Of a stretch of DNA of 64,000 nucleotides, positions 1-11,722 are shown one piece after another. The stretch is from Archilochus colubris (lineage: Eukaryota > Chordata > Aves > Apodiformes > Trochilidae). Under the pieces are notes generated by a model that saw nothing but the letters and a program-made list of their open reading frames with translations, ran no database searches and had not been told where the DNA came from. The stretch covers positions 20,054,609 to 20,118,608 of the forward strand of contig CM041084.1 of assembly GCA_023079485.1 (NCBI GenBank), in the 5' to 3' direction. Position numbers and translations under genes: made by a program. How positions within the stretch are numbered: position 1 is the stretch's first letter; each line of letters starts with the position of its first letter.

Positions 1-3000
1 CTCAGTCATCAGTTCAGGTTCCCTGCTTCTCAGGACTGCCTAATCATGCATTATTTAGCTTGAACATTCTCTGTTCACACTATTTTTGCCAAACCAGTTG
101 TGCAGAATTGGAGAATTGGAGAGAAAAGCATCCATTCCTTTCCTAAAGTAATCTATATTTAAGCAGAGAGTCACCTAAGCTCCACTAATAAGCCTGAGAA
201 GAGCTACAAGTGTGATGGTCATGGTTGGAATTTATAGTTCAGAATCTGTTTGTAGGACAAGATTTGTTTGTCTAGTTCTGGCATTTTAAACCTGCAGGGA
301 GCTGGAGCCAGGGTTCCAGCTCCTCTTTAGCCCAGCCACTAGCCATGGCCATGCAGTTGGAGCAGCTTCCCTCTTGCCTCTTCTCTCTCTGTTTCACCCA
401 CTCCTTGCTGCATGGACAAAAAAAGAGAAGCATCCTCACCCAAAGTAAGCCAGACACCACATTTAGGAAACTTTGAAGGGTGTAGATTCCTGTCCTTTTG
501 TCTGCTGCTGGTATTCTACACACCATGACTGTTATAAACAAGACAGTAACCTGCAGCCACTGCTACCACCATGTAACTATCTTAAAGAAAATCTTACAGC
601 AGATTAGAGCACAAAATGCTGAAGGCATCTAATGCTTCTTGTTGAGCCCTGCCTTCCCAGGGAAGAGATAAATTCCTAGCAGAAATGCACCAAGCTGTTT
701 TCTGGGGATATATATCCAAAGCAAAATGTAGAGAGGTTATAGTACTTATATAGTACTTAGCTCTCTGATAAAAACAAGTCTGAAAAAATGTGAGAAAATT
801 GATAAAATGTACTCAACATGGGTATTTCAAACAGGAAGAATGGTTTCATCCCACTGGTGTCAATAGCCTAGGGAATCATCTAATAGAGAAAAAAAATTGT
901 CAGATGCTCTTTTGCATTATTAACAAAAACCTAGCAATTTCTTCTCAAAAGCAGAGACAGAATTTAGAAATTTAGAATTTAAACTTGCAAAGCTGAATCT
1001 TGTCATTCCTGTCTCTGCAACAAATAAAGGTTAAGAGGATGGAGAAGGAAGTGAAAAATAATTAAAAATGTAGTAACAGGCTGTATGTAGAAATATCTAC
1101 TTGACAAACAGCTGTAAAAGGAACTGGTCATACCCAGTCAGATTCCTATGGACAAAATCAGAATCTCTATGTTGAGCAAGAAATTTTTCAACTACTCTGC
1201 AAATGCCGATGTCATGCTTTTTAGTTAATACTTAAATCCAAGCACACAATCTAAGCAGTCACATCATCCATCAAAGTACTCTTTTGTAGATGCTGTTCAT
1301 ACCACCTCCTGTACAGAGTGCTGTTAGCTTAGCTAAATTTCCATATTTATGAAGCCAATTTGCATTTGGAATGAGTTTGGCCTCCTGCCCACATTTTTAG
1401 TAATCTCAGTCTTTTTCTTGGCAGCATCACAGTCTATCAAACCTATGTCTATTCTGGAAAGGTTCAGTGCAGAATACATTTTCCTTGTTATTTCACACGT
1501 GGCAGTTTCACTGTATTCATGAGCTTAATTCTTCATACCAAAACATATGCATGCACTGTTTAAAGTGCACTCTTCATTGCAGTAACATTTTGTCAGATGC
1601 TTTGTTATGAGGCATTTAAGCAACAGAAGATGAGCAAATAATTGCAAGATGATTTCCTGTAGCATGAACATCAATTAGTTCTGCACAACTTCTGTCCAGC
1701 ATTGCATAAGACAATGGTATGGATTAAAGATCAAAACCCAGTGTGATGTTTGGGCTGCAGGACACCCCCATAAATTATTTTCATCTACTATATAGATCTT
1801 TTTTGTAAAAAGATGATCTTGATTATTCTTAACACTTTGAGACTGGCTGAAGTATTTGGAGATACTTAGTAAACACTGATACAGTATGAGTATATCAAAA
1901 ACCAACACACAGTATGAGGAAAAAAGGGGAACCAAAGAACTATAAGCCTGACAGACTGCTTTGAATTCATGGAGAAGTAGTAGGAAAAAAGGTGCTATGA
2001 GAGTATAACTAGATAATAAGGAATGATAATCAGTCCCTAAGGAAAAGCAGTAATGAAGTGGTTTTGTTGAACTGAAAAGTGCACTAGCAAGGGTTTTATG
2101 GAAAGATTTGATGTTATTCTGTATTCTTGGCAAATGAACACTAACACTGTTCAGGAAAAGGCATTATTGCAGAGTTGTCTGTTCTGTAATTGGGTGTAGG
2201 CATGTATCCTTCACCCATGCCAGCAAGCACTCCCCCAAAGGGATCTCTAGGTCCAGTTTGGCATGTCCAGTGTTCCAGGGATCATTCCCATGAAGCAGGT
2301 TGAATGCAGCCACTGCTGCCTGTTCTGGAGCAACCAAGAGCTTATTACTAGCATAGGTGTGGACTGCTGGAGCTCAGGTATCCTGAGGAGCTGGCAACAT
2401 TGCAAAGCTCACCAACATTATCAGTATAGAAGCTTTGAGCAGTTGCCCAGAGGAAGGTGAAATCATCGTGACTGTTGGAAACGTCATGAGAGGTTGTATT
2501 TGTCAGCAGCTGCTTAGTTTTAGCTGACACTGCCTTTAGGCAGGACTTTTCAGTTCCCTTTCTACTATGTATATGGTAAAATGTTTCAGTTCACAGGTTA
2601 TATAAAATTCTAAGATCTTTAACTTTTTAATTATGTCATGTTTTCTATTGCTCACTTTAGAATTAGTGGCATCCAGAACAAAAGAGAGTATGGTTATTCA
2701 AGCATGATTGCAATTCCTCCTAGATTCAAAATTAGATATTTAGAAGAATGACAAATCCAAAGTCACACACAGTTTCGAGATACAGCTAGTGGGACATGGA
2801 AATGGAAATGTCATGGAAATGACACAGCTCAGTACGAGAACACAATGTGTCTGTGTACTGAACCTTTATATACTGATTGTTTTTTTAAGAATCTGACGTA
2901 AAATGCAATTTTATCAGCTAAGAATGTCCAGCATCACAAAAGAATTGTAGGGGTTTAAGATAATAACAAGATGTAGAGGACTGAGAAGTTGAATGCAGTC

Positions 3001-4452
3001 CTGGAAGGGAATCTGATACTGGGAGGCAAGTCAACAAGATAAACCAGAAGATGAGGAGTACACACCCACAGCCAGCCAGAAATATGAAGAGGAAGAAAAC
3101 ATTGCTTTCAACTCCTGCCTCCGTACTTTCTTTTTTAAAAATTGATCTCTTTGGTCTGCTTGATTGTTGTTCTTTTTTTAGTATTATTATTATTACTGAT
3201 GACACTATAATGAATTTTTTTCAGACATGGGAGCTTTCACATTTGATTTGGACCCTGATTTGGAATACATGCTGCTATTTTTACAACCTACTGGAGGCAT
3301 TCATCTAATTTAAGATTGATGATCAATTGAAGAATGAGCATCAATTGAAGCTGAAAATATGGGAACATAACACAGCTTTCCAAATGTGTTATTGCAATTA
3401 TCTGGGCCACAGAAAGAGATTCAAGGTGAGTATCTGATACAGAACATTGTCCAAAGAAATTGCCAGTGGACTATAATGAGTAAAGATATGTGCATTTTTA
3501 AATTTAAAAAAACAAACAAAAAAACCAAACCAAAACAAAAAAGCGCCTCTATTAAGCCATTGGTAGAAACTGTGGATTTGACAGTAGTTCCCAAAGAGTT
3601 AACCCTGTATTTGTGGTACTCTGCTGATGAGCCCTGCACTCACCCATACTCTGGAGTGTCTGGCTGCTATGCCAGGCACAGCCTCACTGCCAAGCTGCTC
3701 TGAGCAAAATGTCGTGCAGCAGATTGGGGAATCAAGCCTTGCACATCTGCAGTCTTGATAAGGACTCCACTCAGTGGTAAATACAAGATGCTGCAGCTCT
3801 TAAGGGTGGCAGTGGGGAAGCCTCTTGTGGTCCATGTGCCAGAACCATCCATCTGAGCTGGCCTGGCATCTCCTCTCTCCTGTCTGCAAGCCAAAGCATG
3901 GTGCCCAGCCTGATTTGCTTTAAAAAGTAAGAAAAGTGCCTGAGGGCCATGTGAGCCATTCCTCACACATGGCCATGGCCCTGCCCCTTGCCCTTTCTCA
4001 GCAATTGCAGGACTTTTCCAAAGGCATTACCAGTGGTACAAGATTGTTTCATTTACAGACAAGCTCACAAAATATTCAAGCTTTTCAAGATATGTTTTCA
4101 GCTTTTCTGCCATTCTTTTTTTTTTTTTTTTATCAGTTACTGCATATATTGTTCACACTGGCATGGATGAGGCTCTTTTATTTCAGGTATTTATGCATAT
4201 AAAAATATATGAGGACTATTTTCACCAATATTCAGAAGAGATTTGGTTTTTCACTTTCTGGGTACTTACATTTCCTGATGAAACCCAAACACAGAGGGAC
4301 AGCACAAAACACCCATAAACTAAAATGTAGAATGAATTTCTTAAAGAATATGCAGTAACTAATATTAAATGGAAAACTGAAGTTTCTTGAGCAAGGAAAA
4401 GCTGGCCAGAAAAGTTCCCTTTAATGAAAGCAATAGCTAAGGATAGTGTTTC

Positions 4453-4695
4453 AGAATCATAGAAAGTTAGGGGTTGGAAGGGACCTCTAAAGATCATCAA
4501 GTCCAGAGCAGGGTCACCTACAGCAGGTCACACAGGAACACATCCAAGTGGGTTTTGAGTGTCTCCAGGGAAGGAGACTCCCTGGGCAGCCTGTGCCAGT
4601 GCTCTGTCACCCTCACAGTGAAAAAATTCTTCCTAATATTTATACAGAACTGCCCATGCTCCAGTTTATAATCATTGCCCCTTAAACTTTTTTGA
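4453..4695 (-). mobile_element. CR1 LINE, 3' fragment
   Basis: Starts with TCAGAATCATAGAAAG...GGTTGGAAGGGACC and continues through the CCCTGGGCAGCCTGTGCCAG block of avian CR1, so the element is in minus orientation with its 3' end at the low coordinate. 5'-truncated; no open frame. Confidence 0.9.
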
Positions 4696-7384
4696 GCCAT
4701 GAGAGTTTATTTCACTTCACATAACCAGTGGCTTAAAATAAAGAAGGAGCACAGATGGTTTTGCTGCCTGACAGCCCAGGCTGTGATGTCCACAGCCACT
4801 CCTGTGCAAACCCCTAAACAAAGAGACCCATCTGATACTATATGTCTCCTTGCCAGAAAGGATTTTTGGGTTCAGAGAGAGAATATCTCCCACCTCTAGA
4901 AATTCTGCCTTGTCTTCAATTTCTTCCAGGTGTTTCCCTCCAAAAAAGCACATTTTCCAACCTAGAAAGAAGGGAGATCCTTCCTCCAGGCAAGATGCTC
5001 TTGGATGTTCATGAAAAATATTCAATAAACCCAAGAAGGGTAATTTTCATAGTGATTCAGTGTCCCCCAAGCCATGTACAGACTGGCGTCACAAATGCAA
5101 AATCCTGTATACCACTACTGACTACAGAACCACTGGATGGGCCTTGTGGAAGTCATTTCATTGAAACCCTTGCTCCAGGCAGGGACTCAGAGCTACAAAC
5201 TGTTCCAAAGGTTTCTCAGGATCTTTTTTCCATCCGCTTTTTGAATATTTCCACAACCAGGAATGGTATGTTCATAGCAAATTTTATCTATGGTGATACA
5301 CTAAGTGTGCAAACAGGCAGAAACTGTTTGTAAAATTCACTCTTTATGACACTTTAATTGTTTGTGCTAATAAGGAAAAAAATACCATATGAGTAATCTG
5401 AATGAGATATGATAAAATAGTAAACTCTTAGAACTGAAATTATTCCAGTATTCAGTTTAACTTCAGTTACATTACAAAAGTGCACAAGATACAACTGAAA
5501 ATAGCTAAAGGAAGACAATTCATAGAATGTGATTGTCTCTTGTGATTCTTCAGCTGCATACAAATAGCTTTCACACAAAATCTAAGGATTTACTTCCTTT
5601 TAATCTTATTTTAGCTTCCTCATTTATTTAAATCCCTTCCCTATTTTGTGTCACTATGCTAAGTTTTATATTGTTCAATTTCACATCTTCAGTAATTGTA
5701 ATGTAGTCATGTTTTAGCAGCATAATCAATTTTCTTTCATTTTTAATCTAAGAATGTACAGCTTCCCTGCTGTGCTCTAAATGAAGCTGCTTTGACAAAT
5801 AATCAGTTGAGAAGTGGAATTATTTCTTCTTTCCCACACATTTATCTTCGTAATGTGTGGAGATTGCATATTTCTGCTTTCCCATTTCCTGTTAAAAAGC
5901 TGTTGTAAACCAACTTTACTCTGAGTGGATTCTACACTTTGTTTTGAAGTGCATCATTAACTCAGAGTACACAGCAAATTGTATCTTGAGCAGAAACTTA
6001 CTTTTAGATAGCAGCCTTACAGCCATCACCATCCCATGTGGTAGCTCTGAAATAAAAAGCACTGTCACCTGAAGAAAAGGCTGCTGTTCCCACTGCCCAA
6101 TAAGACCCCAATTTTCTTGCAACATGAGATGTGGGAGAAATCTTTGAGCAGATGGGAATGTGTAATCAAGCCTCATTACTATTCTACCTGTCTCTTGATA
6201 GCTGATTCACCACCCACACTCCCCCCCAGTGATCAGAAGTCTTGTACACCCAATATACCTTTTCATTGCCCTGTTTTTCTTGTGTGTCTGTTCCTTGGAC
6301 CTCCAGCAAATAGACTCCAAGCTGGTCAGATCCAGCAGGTGAAATTGTTAGCACCATTTCCTAAAAATTATCATGTTCCAGGACACCAAAGAGTTTTGTA
6401 ATTTCCAATACATTTGTTAGAAAAAAAATATCTCCCCTTTCCATAGCATCTTTGCAGAGAAAGTGCTTCTCTGTAAGCTTTCTCTCAGTGGCTTCTTGTG
6501 TTGCGAAACAGCCCATACAGTTCCCCTGTAGCTCTTCAGGAGAAACATCTTCCTTTCCATTACCCCAGAGGCCTCCCCACAAGTTCACTTTCTGTTCCTC
6601 TTAGGAAAACCCTGGTTTCCTTCCTATCCTCCACACTCCAGCACAATTCTCCAGTGCATCGCACACCCCTCCCCCCCTCTGACTCTTCCCCCCTCTGATT
6701 CTCCCCCCCTGTGCACAATAACCACTCTCAAGGAAAAAAAAAACAAACAAAAACACCTCCTCATCTTCCTAGACGGCTTTGCCCCTGCTCAGGAGCCAGG
6801 GACAGGCAGAGGCAGCCTGCCTTCTCCCCTGATCCCCAGCTGCAACTTTCCCAAAGAGCACAGAGTTCCCCAGCAAATCAGGGACAAACATACAGATTCT
6901 TTACCCTTTACCCCTTCCCCTCCCTCCCCATCCACACACGTGCCCTTTTCTCTGGTCTGAACTACACAGCTGGGCTCCTGGGGCAACACTTCCCTTCAGC
7001 TTTTTTCTTCTCGAGTTTCTCCTACACAAATCATGCTCACTCCTCCTGACCAGGAGTCCTATCCACACACATCCTATCCCTGAACCCCATGCACTTCTCC
7101 CAGCAGTGTCTGCATTTGCCAGACCTCAGCCTTGCTGAGACATTGTTGACTAACCCAGCCTTACCTGTCTCTCCCAGGGATGGTCAGCACTACTGCTCCA
7201 GTTCAAACTCTTTCTTTTCTACTTTGGCCTTTTCCTTCAATCTCCTTTTATTTGGGCATTGCTTTTTTGCCTCAAAAAAATTTTGGGCTCTCCTTTTATT
7301 TCACAGGCTTGCTGCAATATTGTAATTCTGTACCATTTTTCCAACCCCAGTCTGTGTTTCTCACTGCACAACCCGTGTTCCTCC

Positions 7385-7706
7385 TGTAGTGTAACGAGGC
7401 AACCAGGTGCCACTAATTGCCAGGGAGTGGCATGAGCTTGTGTTAAGCCCACCTGTGCCCAATTAAGGTGGACCCCACTGCGCATGAGCAGGACCAGGGG
7501 GCCAATAAAAGGTGAGGCCTGAGACACAGGTGGGGCTCACTCCTGAGCAAGCCAGCAGGGAGATCAGTTGTTCTCAGAGCAACAGCACCAATCCAGGCTA
7601 GTCAACCCTGAGGGCTATAGGCTCGGAGCACTGTTTGTGAGTCTCTGCTGGAACACCTGGTTGGACCTTGAAGCACCGTACCCTAAGAGAGGTTCGTCTT
7701 GCTACA
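7385..7706 (+). mobile_element. Solo LTR of an endogenous retrovirus-like element
   Basis: A 322-bp unit that starts TGTAGTG and ends GCTACA, so it has the TG...CA ends and short TGTAG/CTACA inverted repeat of an LTR. It is flanked by CCTCC on both sides (7380-7384 and 7707-7711), a 5-bp target duplication. An AATAAAAGG box at about 7504 could serve as TATA box or poly(A) signal. No primer site or coding sequence follows, so it is a solo LTR. Family not named. Confidence 0.8.
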
Positions 7707-9501
7707 CCTCCAGTGACTGAGTATTATTTCTCCCAATCTCTGGAATATCTGTCACACAACTTCAAGTCCAACATGACTATTCTTAAGTGTGAAGGAGAAT
7801 TATGTCAATTAGTTCTAAAAGTTGGTGAGATTAATTTCATCTCACCATCTAAATCAAGATTGGGAATTAAAAGGCAGTATTATTATTTCATGGTGTGCAT
7901 TCTTTTGAAATGAGAGCAAATATTTCCTCGGGGGTACCAGAACCACTAACCATATACTTAAAATGCTATAGATATCAATATTTAACAGGTAGTGAATTAA
8001 AAGTTGTGCCCTGTGGGATGGCACAGAAGGGGGAAAGCTTTACATGTCAGAAAAAGAAACAGCTGAGAAGAGACAAATTGAACCCTAACTGTTCCTGTGT
8101 CTGGATGAAGTTACATCAGGGCGACTTTATATTTATGGAGCAGTTCAAACCTTTCCTATTGACCCTGGAAAGTCTGGCTTTTGCCCATTGGAATATGGCC
8201 TGAAGGCATTAGTTGATTTCATAACTATCTATTCTGTTTGTATTTATAGATCTCTCTTGCACTTCGTTCAAAATTGCTCTTCACTTCCCTTTTCAGTTTC
8301 CTAGTTTCAGAAACAGAAATAAAAAAATTAAATGCTTCCAGTTCATAAAATTTATTTATATTCCTGCTCCAGCAAAGGAATTGAAGCTAATGTTTTTTTT
8401 CTGTTCCAGGTTACTGGTACAGATATTGCCAAGTAATTTCTCTGTAAGTTGGTATCCTTTTGGAGGAGGAGGATGTTCCATTCTTTGTACATCTGTCTGT
8501 CACGGCTGTGTCACCACTGAACGATACAGAAACCTACAATGTTGAATTCTTCCACAGCTTTTCCTTCCCTAAAGGCAGTTGCTACTTCTTCCACTGTAGT
8601 AAGTTCAAGTTGAGAAGAAATTGCTTTTTTCAGTCATGTATAGTTACAGTTTAGGGACACAATTATAATAGCAAGAAAAGATGGGACATTGTCTACAAAA
8701 GTCTATTAGCTACGGTTCAGTGTGAAATACAGTGGCAGCCTCAGAAACCTAACTGCAGGAAAGGACTTTGGAATAAAAAACTTGAGAGGAAACAAAACCT
8801 TGAGAAGAAAAAGCATTGTAACAGGTTTTGCAAACCAAAATTTCTTATAAATTTCCCTTTCACTGATAGAGGATCAAGTTGAGGCGAAATGTAGTTCATA
8901 ACAAGTATTGCTTGGAACAAGTCTGTTGGTGGTTTTTTTGTTGTGCTTTGCTTTGCTTTTCCCATTAGGCTCCTATTCCTAGTAGAATCAAGCTGTTAAG
9001 ATAAATAGCAAACAACTGTTCACACAATCTATTCATTTCTTCACCCACAGAGCTCGCTCAGAGACAGTCACTCACAGCTCCCTGGTAAGAGCAATATTTG
9101 GAAACCAATCCCATCTGTGTACTCTGTTGCAGAGAGACATCCTGGCACTCCAGGGGCTTCTCAGAAGTCTGGAAAGTCCCTCAGAGGGCTGTACTCTTCA
9201 TTATCAGACAGTAGCCACCGCTGACTTTGATGCAGTCTAAGTTATACAACCCTCTGCTGAAGGCTGTGGGCACTAGTAATCCTGTACAGTCCAAAACAAC
9301 TCTTGTTTCAGTTCTCCCAGATATAACAGGACAACTAATCTATAAAGGTTATCAGTCAAAGAAGCTTTTACAAACTAACTGATCATTAGGCACCTTTCCT
9401 GTCTTTGGTCTGAAGTTTGGGTTTTTTTAATGACTTCTCTGTCTAAACCTATAGATCCAATAGAACAAATTCTGACAAAGTCAGACAGAAGGATCCTTTG
9501 C

Positions 9502-9745
9502 CATAGAATCATAGAATTGTTTGCGTTGGAAGTGACTTTCAAAGGTCATCTAGTCCAACCCCTCTGCAGTAAGCAGGGACATCTTCAACTAGATCAGGTT
9601 GCTCAGATCCCCATCCAAGCTACTGGTTGTTGTCCTATTGCAACAGGCCCTGCTAAAACATTTGTCCCCATCTTTCTTACAAGCTCCCTTTTAGCACTGG
9701 AAGAACACAGTAAGGTCACTCAGGAAACTTCTCTTCTCCATGGTG
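9502..9745 (-). mobile_element. CR1 LINE fragment with internal deletion
   Basis: CATAGAATCATAGAATTG and GGTCATCTAGTCCAACCCC mark the 3' end; later segments (GCTGCTCAGA-type block, then GGCCCTGCTAAAACATTTGT and TTCTCTTCTCCA) correspond to more internal CR1 sequence, with a piece missing between them. Confidence 0.85.
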
Positions 9746-11333
9746 TTACAACAGTGGTTTGATCTTTTTGATCAGCTCAGCATTGTCAAAATCTCTCCTG
9801 AAATACGTTACCCACAAGTGCATTGTACTGTCAGAGGGACCTATGTACCATAAAGCAGGTCTAGAAGAGAATAGCAGTTAGGATTAGAGAGCTAGAAGAA
9901 GTAGCCAGCAAAGTAAAAAGGGAAGGGATAGTATTTACTGCCTGAAAATATGGAGAGAAGATGTGACAGTGGCTATGAAAGATACAATAATCTGTTTCAG
10001 AAACACCCAGAGCAGCACAGCATGTAAGCAAGCTTAAACTACATCACCTTCACTAGACACTTAATAGAAGAAAGCTTCAAGTGTTGGGGCTGCTTCATAG
10101 GATGGAAAAGACAAATTACTATTGGCATTTAAGAACATACTAGATTAGGAAAAATGGATACTTATTTTTGTAAAGAAATTTAAGGATCCCATCCCTCCTT
10201 CCTTTTATTTTTACATTTATCATAAATTTTGCTGTTTAAGAAGACACACAAACTTTTCTTAGAACCAGGCTTTTAATGCACTTCAGTGAACCAAAGTAGA
10301 ATAAAAACTCATTTACAAGCATTTAATACACATTCAAAATATTTTAATTTAAACACAAATTAAAATCTTTTGAAAGATTAAAATATAAAAAATATCAAAT
10401 TAAATAAGGGCCTCCTCTACACTTGAGTTTCGAATCATTTCTTTGTTTTCATTTGGCATAAAAAATACTGTAAAAGTTAAAATAACCAAACCTATATGAG
10501 AATCCACTATATTTTTTTAGGGTTTCTGAACCCAGAATATATATTAGTAGTCCATATGATAGGCAACGCTGTCACCTCAGTAATGATGAAATTCTGGAAT
10601 GATACTCAAATGCTTACTGGTAAGTTTCATTAGGCTTTGAAGAAATGGCCTAAAAAGTATGAAATCTTCACTGGTATTGGAGATTCATTTCATAGAATTT
10701 CTATGAAATTTTTCCAGTATACATTATGTATAATTCATCCTACTTATTCCCTCCCTTTTGGAATGTCATTTCAGATTGCTATTTTATTATTTAAATGACA
10801 GAATATTTCTATTCACATTCAAACATCATTTCTATGCTTATGTTACAGAATTATAGCAGAAGAAAAACAATTTACACTTTCATTTCTATCAGTTATATAC
10901 AGAGGAAGAAGATGTGTTAATTCAGATGTTACAGGCAACACAAATGGTTTATCTGGGTACCTCAGTAGCAAAAGGAATATGTGGACTCCCAGTGCTGGGG
11001 CAGGAACCTGGTCCTGATTCCAGCAGGGACCTGCACAAGGTGAGCTTGGAGGTCCTGTCAAACCTGTGCAATTTTACCAGTCCACTCTGGACACCAGGGT
11101 GGCTTTTTCAGAATTCTACAGATCTAGATGAACTTTTTTGAGCATGCTAAGGAGCTTATTCTCACAGTTGCCTGTGGTTCTTCTTGTGTCTAAAGGTGAT
11201 ACTGGACCCATGCAGAGACTGGAACTGCCTGCATGTTCACTCACAGAGCGTAGTTTCAGGTCTATGTGTATGGTCAACAGCCCTTAAGTACTACAGTTTG
11301 TGTGCAGATCTCTGGATCCACCTTGCAAGATTG

Positions 11334-11339
11334 TTTATT
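11334..11339 (-). terminator. Candidate poly(A) signal of gene A
   Basis: AATAAA on the minus strand about 140 nt after the gene A stop codon. It is the first canonical hexamer I see downstream. Further AATAAA-like motifs lie around 10200-10310, so a longer 3' UTR is possible; transcript data would decide. Confidence 0.4.
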
Positions 11340-11477
11340 CCTGCTAGTACAGAAAGCAAGAAGCATCCTGTGCAAAATGAACTAGAATTTCCACAGCAGA
11401 AAATCATTTTCCTTAAGAACTCTTGTATTTCAGAACTTTATATACCTTCAAAATCAAGGCCTAGATTATCCTGCTTA

Positions 11478-11722
11478 TTAAACTGTTGCCTGCTCATTTT
11501 GTTCAATATTGGTCACAAGAAAATTTGATTCATGAGATTCAGGATCAGCACCACCACGGTATATTGCATTGTCAAAACTGGCTGTAAATGTTTGCCCATC
11601 ATGTCTTTTTTTATAGAAAAAATACAATGTAAGGCCAGTTCCCGTTAGAAGAAGGAAGATCAGTATAACAATCATTCCACCTACGCTATTTGCAGACGAA
11701 GTAGCAGCTTCATTTTTTGATG
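11478..11722 (-). CDS. MRC1L: Gene A exon 30: membrane helix, cytoplasmic tail, stop
   Basis: Residues 1365-1445 and TAA. A helix of about 21 residues (GGMIVILIFLLLTGTGLTLY) is followed by the stop-transfer YKKR and a 42-residue tail ending LVTNIEQNEQATV. The tail keeps an FxxxxY internalisation motif (Phe1414-DNAI-Tyr1419), but the Phe after Tyr in mammals and gene B is Arg here. Confidence 0.93.

Larger units (their letters stand above)
1..11333. other. Flank downstream of gene A, no gene seen
   Basis: I searched both strands for CTLD signatures (WIGL, EPN, WND, CxxGxxLxxI) and for spliced coding stretches and saw none. The open frames here are short, of low complexity or shadows of repeats. 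It holds CR1 fragments (about 4453-4695 and 9502-9745), a solo LTR (7385-7706), a T run (4116-4131), A-rich simple repeat (3506-3542) and C/T-rich stretches between about 6180 and 7380. The rest looks like ordinary intergenic sequence. Confidence 0.6.

Noticed and set aside
1675..2133. 152-codon open frame on the minus strand
   Set aside because: No family similarity, no signal or domain pattern, low-complexity aromatic/Ser/Leu composition; no splice context. Most likely chance in AT-rich sequence.
4842..5333. 163-codon open frame on the plus strand
   Set aside because: The composition is not protein-like and no domain or homologous exon could be recognised; it begins just after a CR1 fragment.
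6180..7384. C/T-rich stretch as a coding or ERV internal region
   Set aside because: Open frames come from biased composition (Pro/Ser-rich plus, Gly/Lys/Glu-rich minus); no recognisable domain.
7385..9000. A provirus with gag/pol behind the 7385 LTR
   Set aside because: Target duplications lie directly at both ends of the 322-bp unit and no primer-binding site or coding frame follows.
1..11000. A possible third MRC1-like gene downstream of gene A
   Set aside because: No CTLD motifs, no signal-peptide exon with phase 1 donor and no CysR-like frame seen on either strand.
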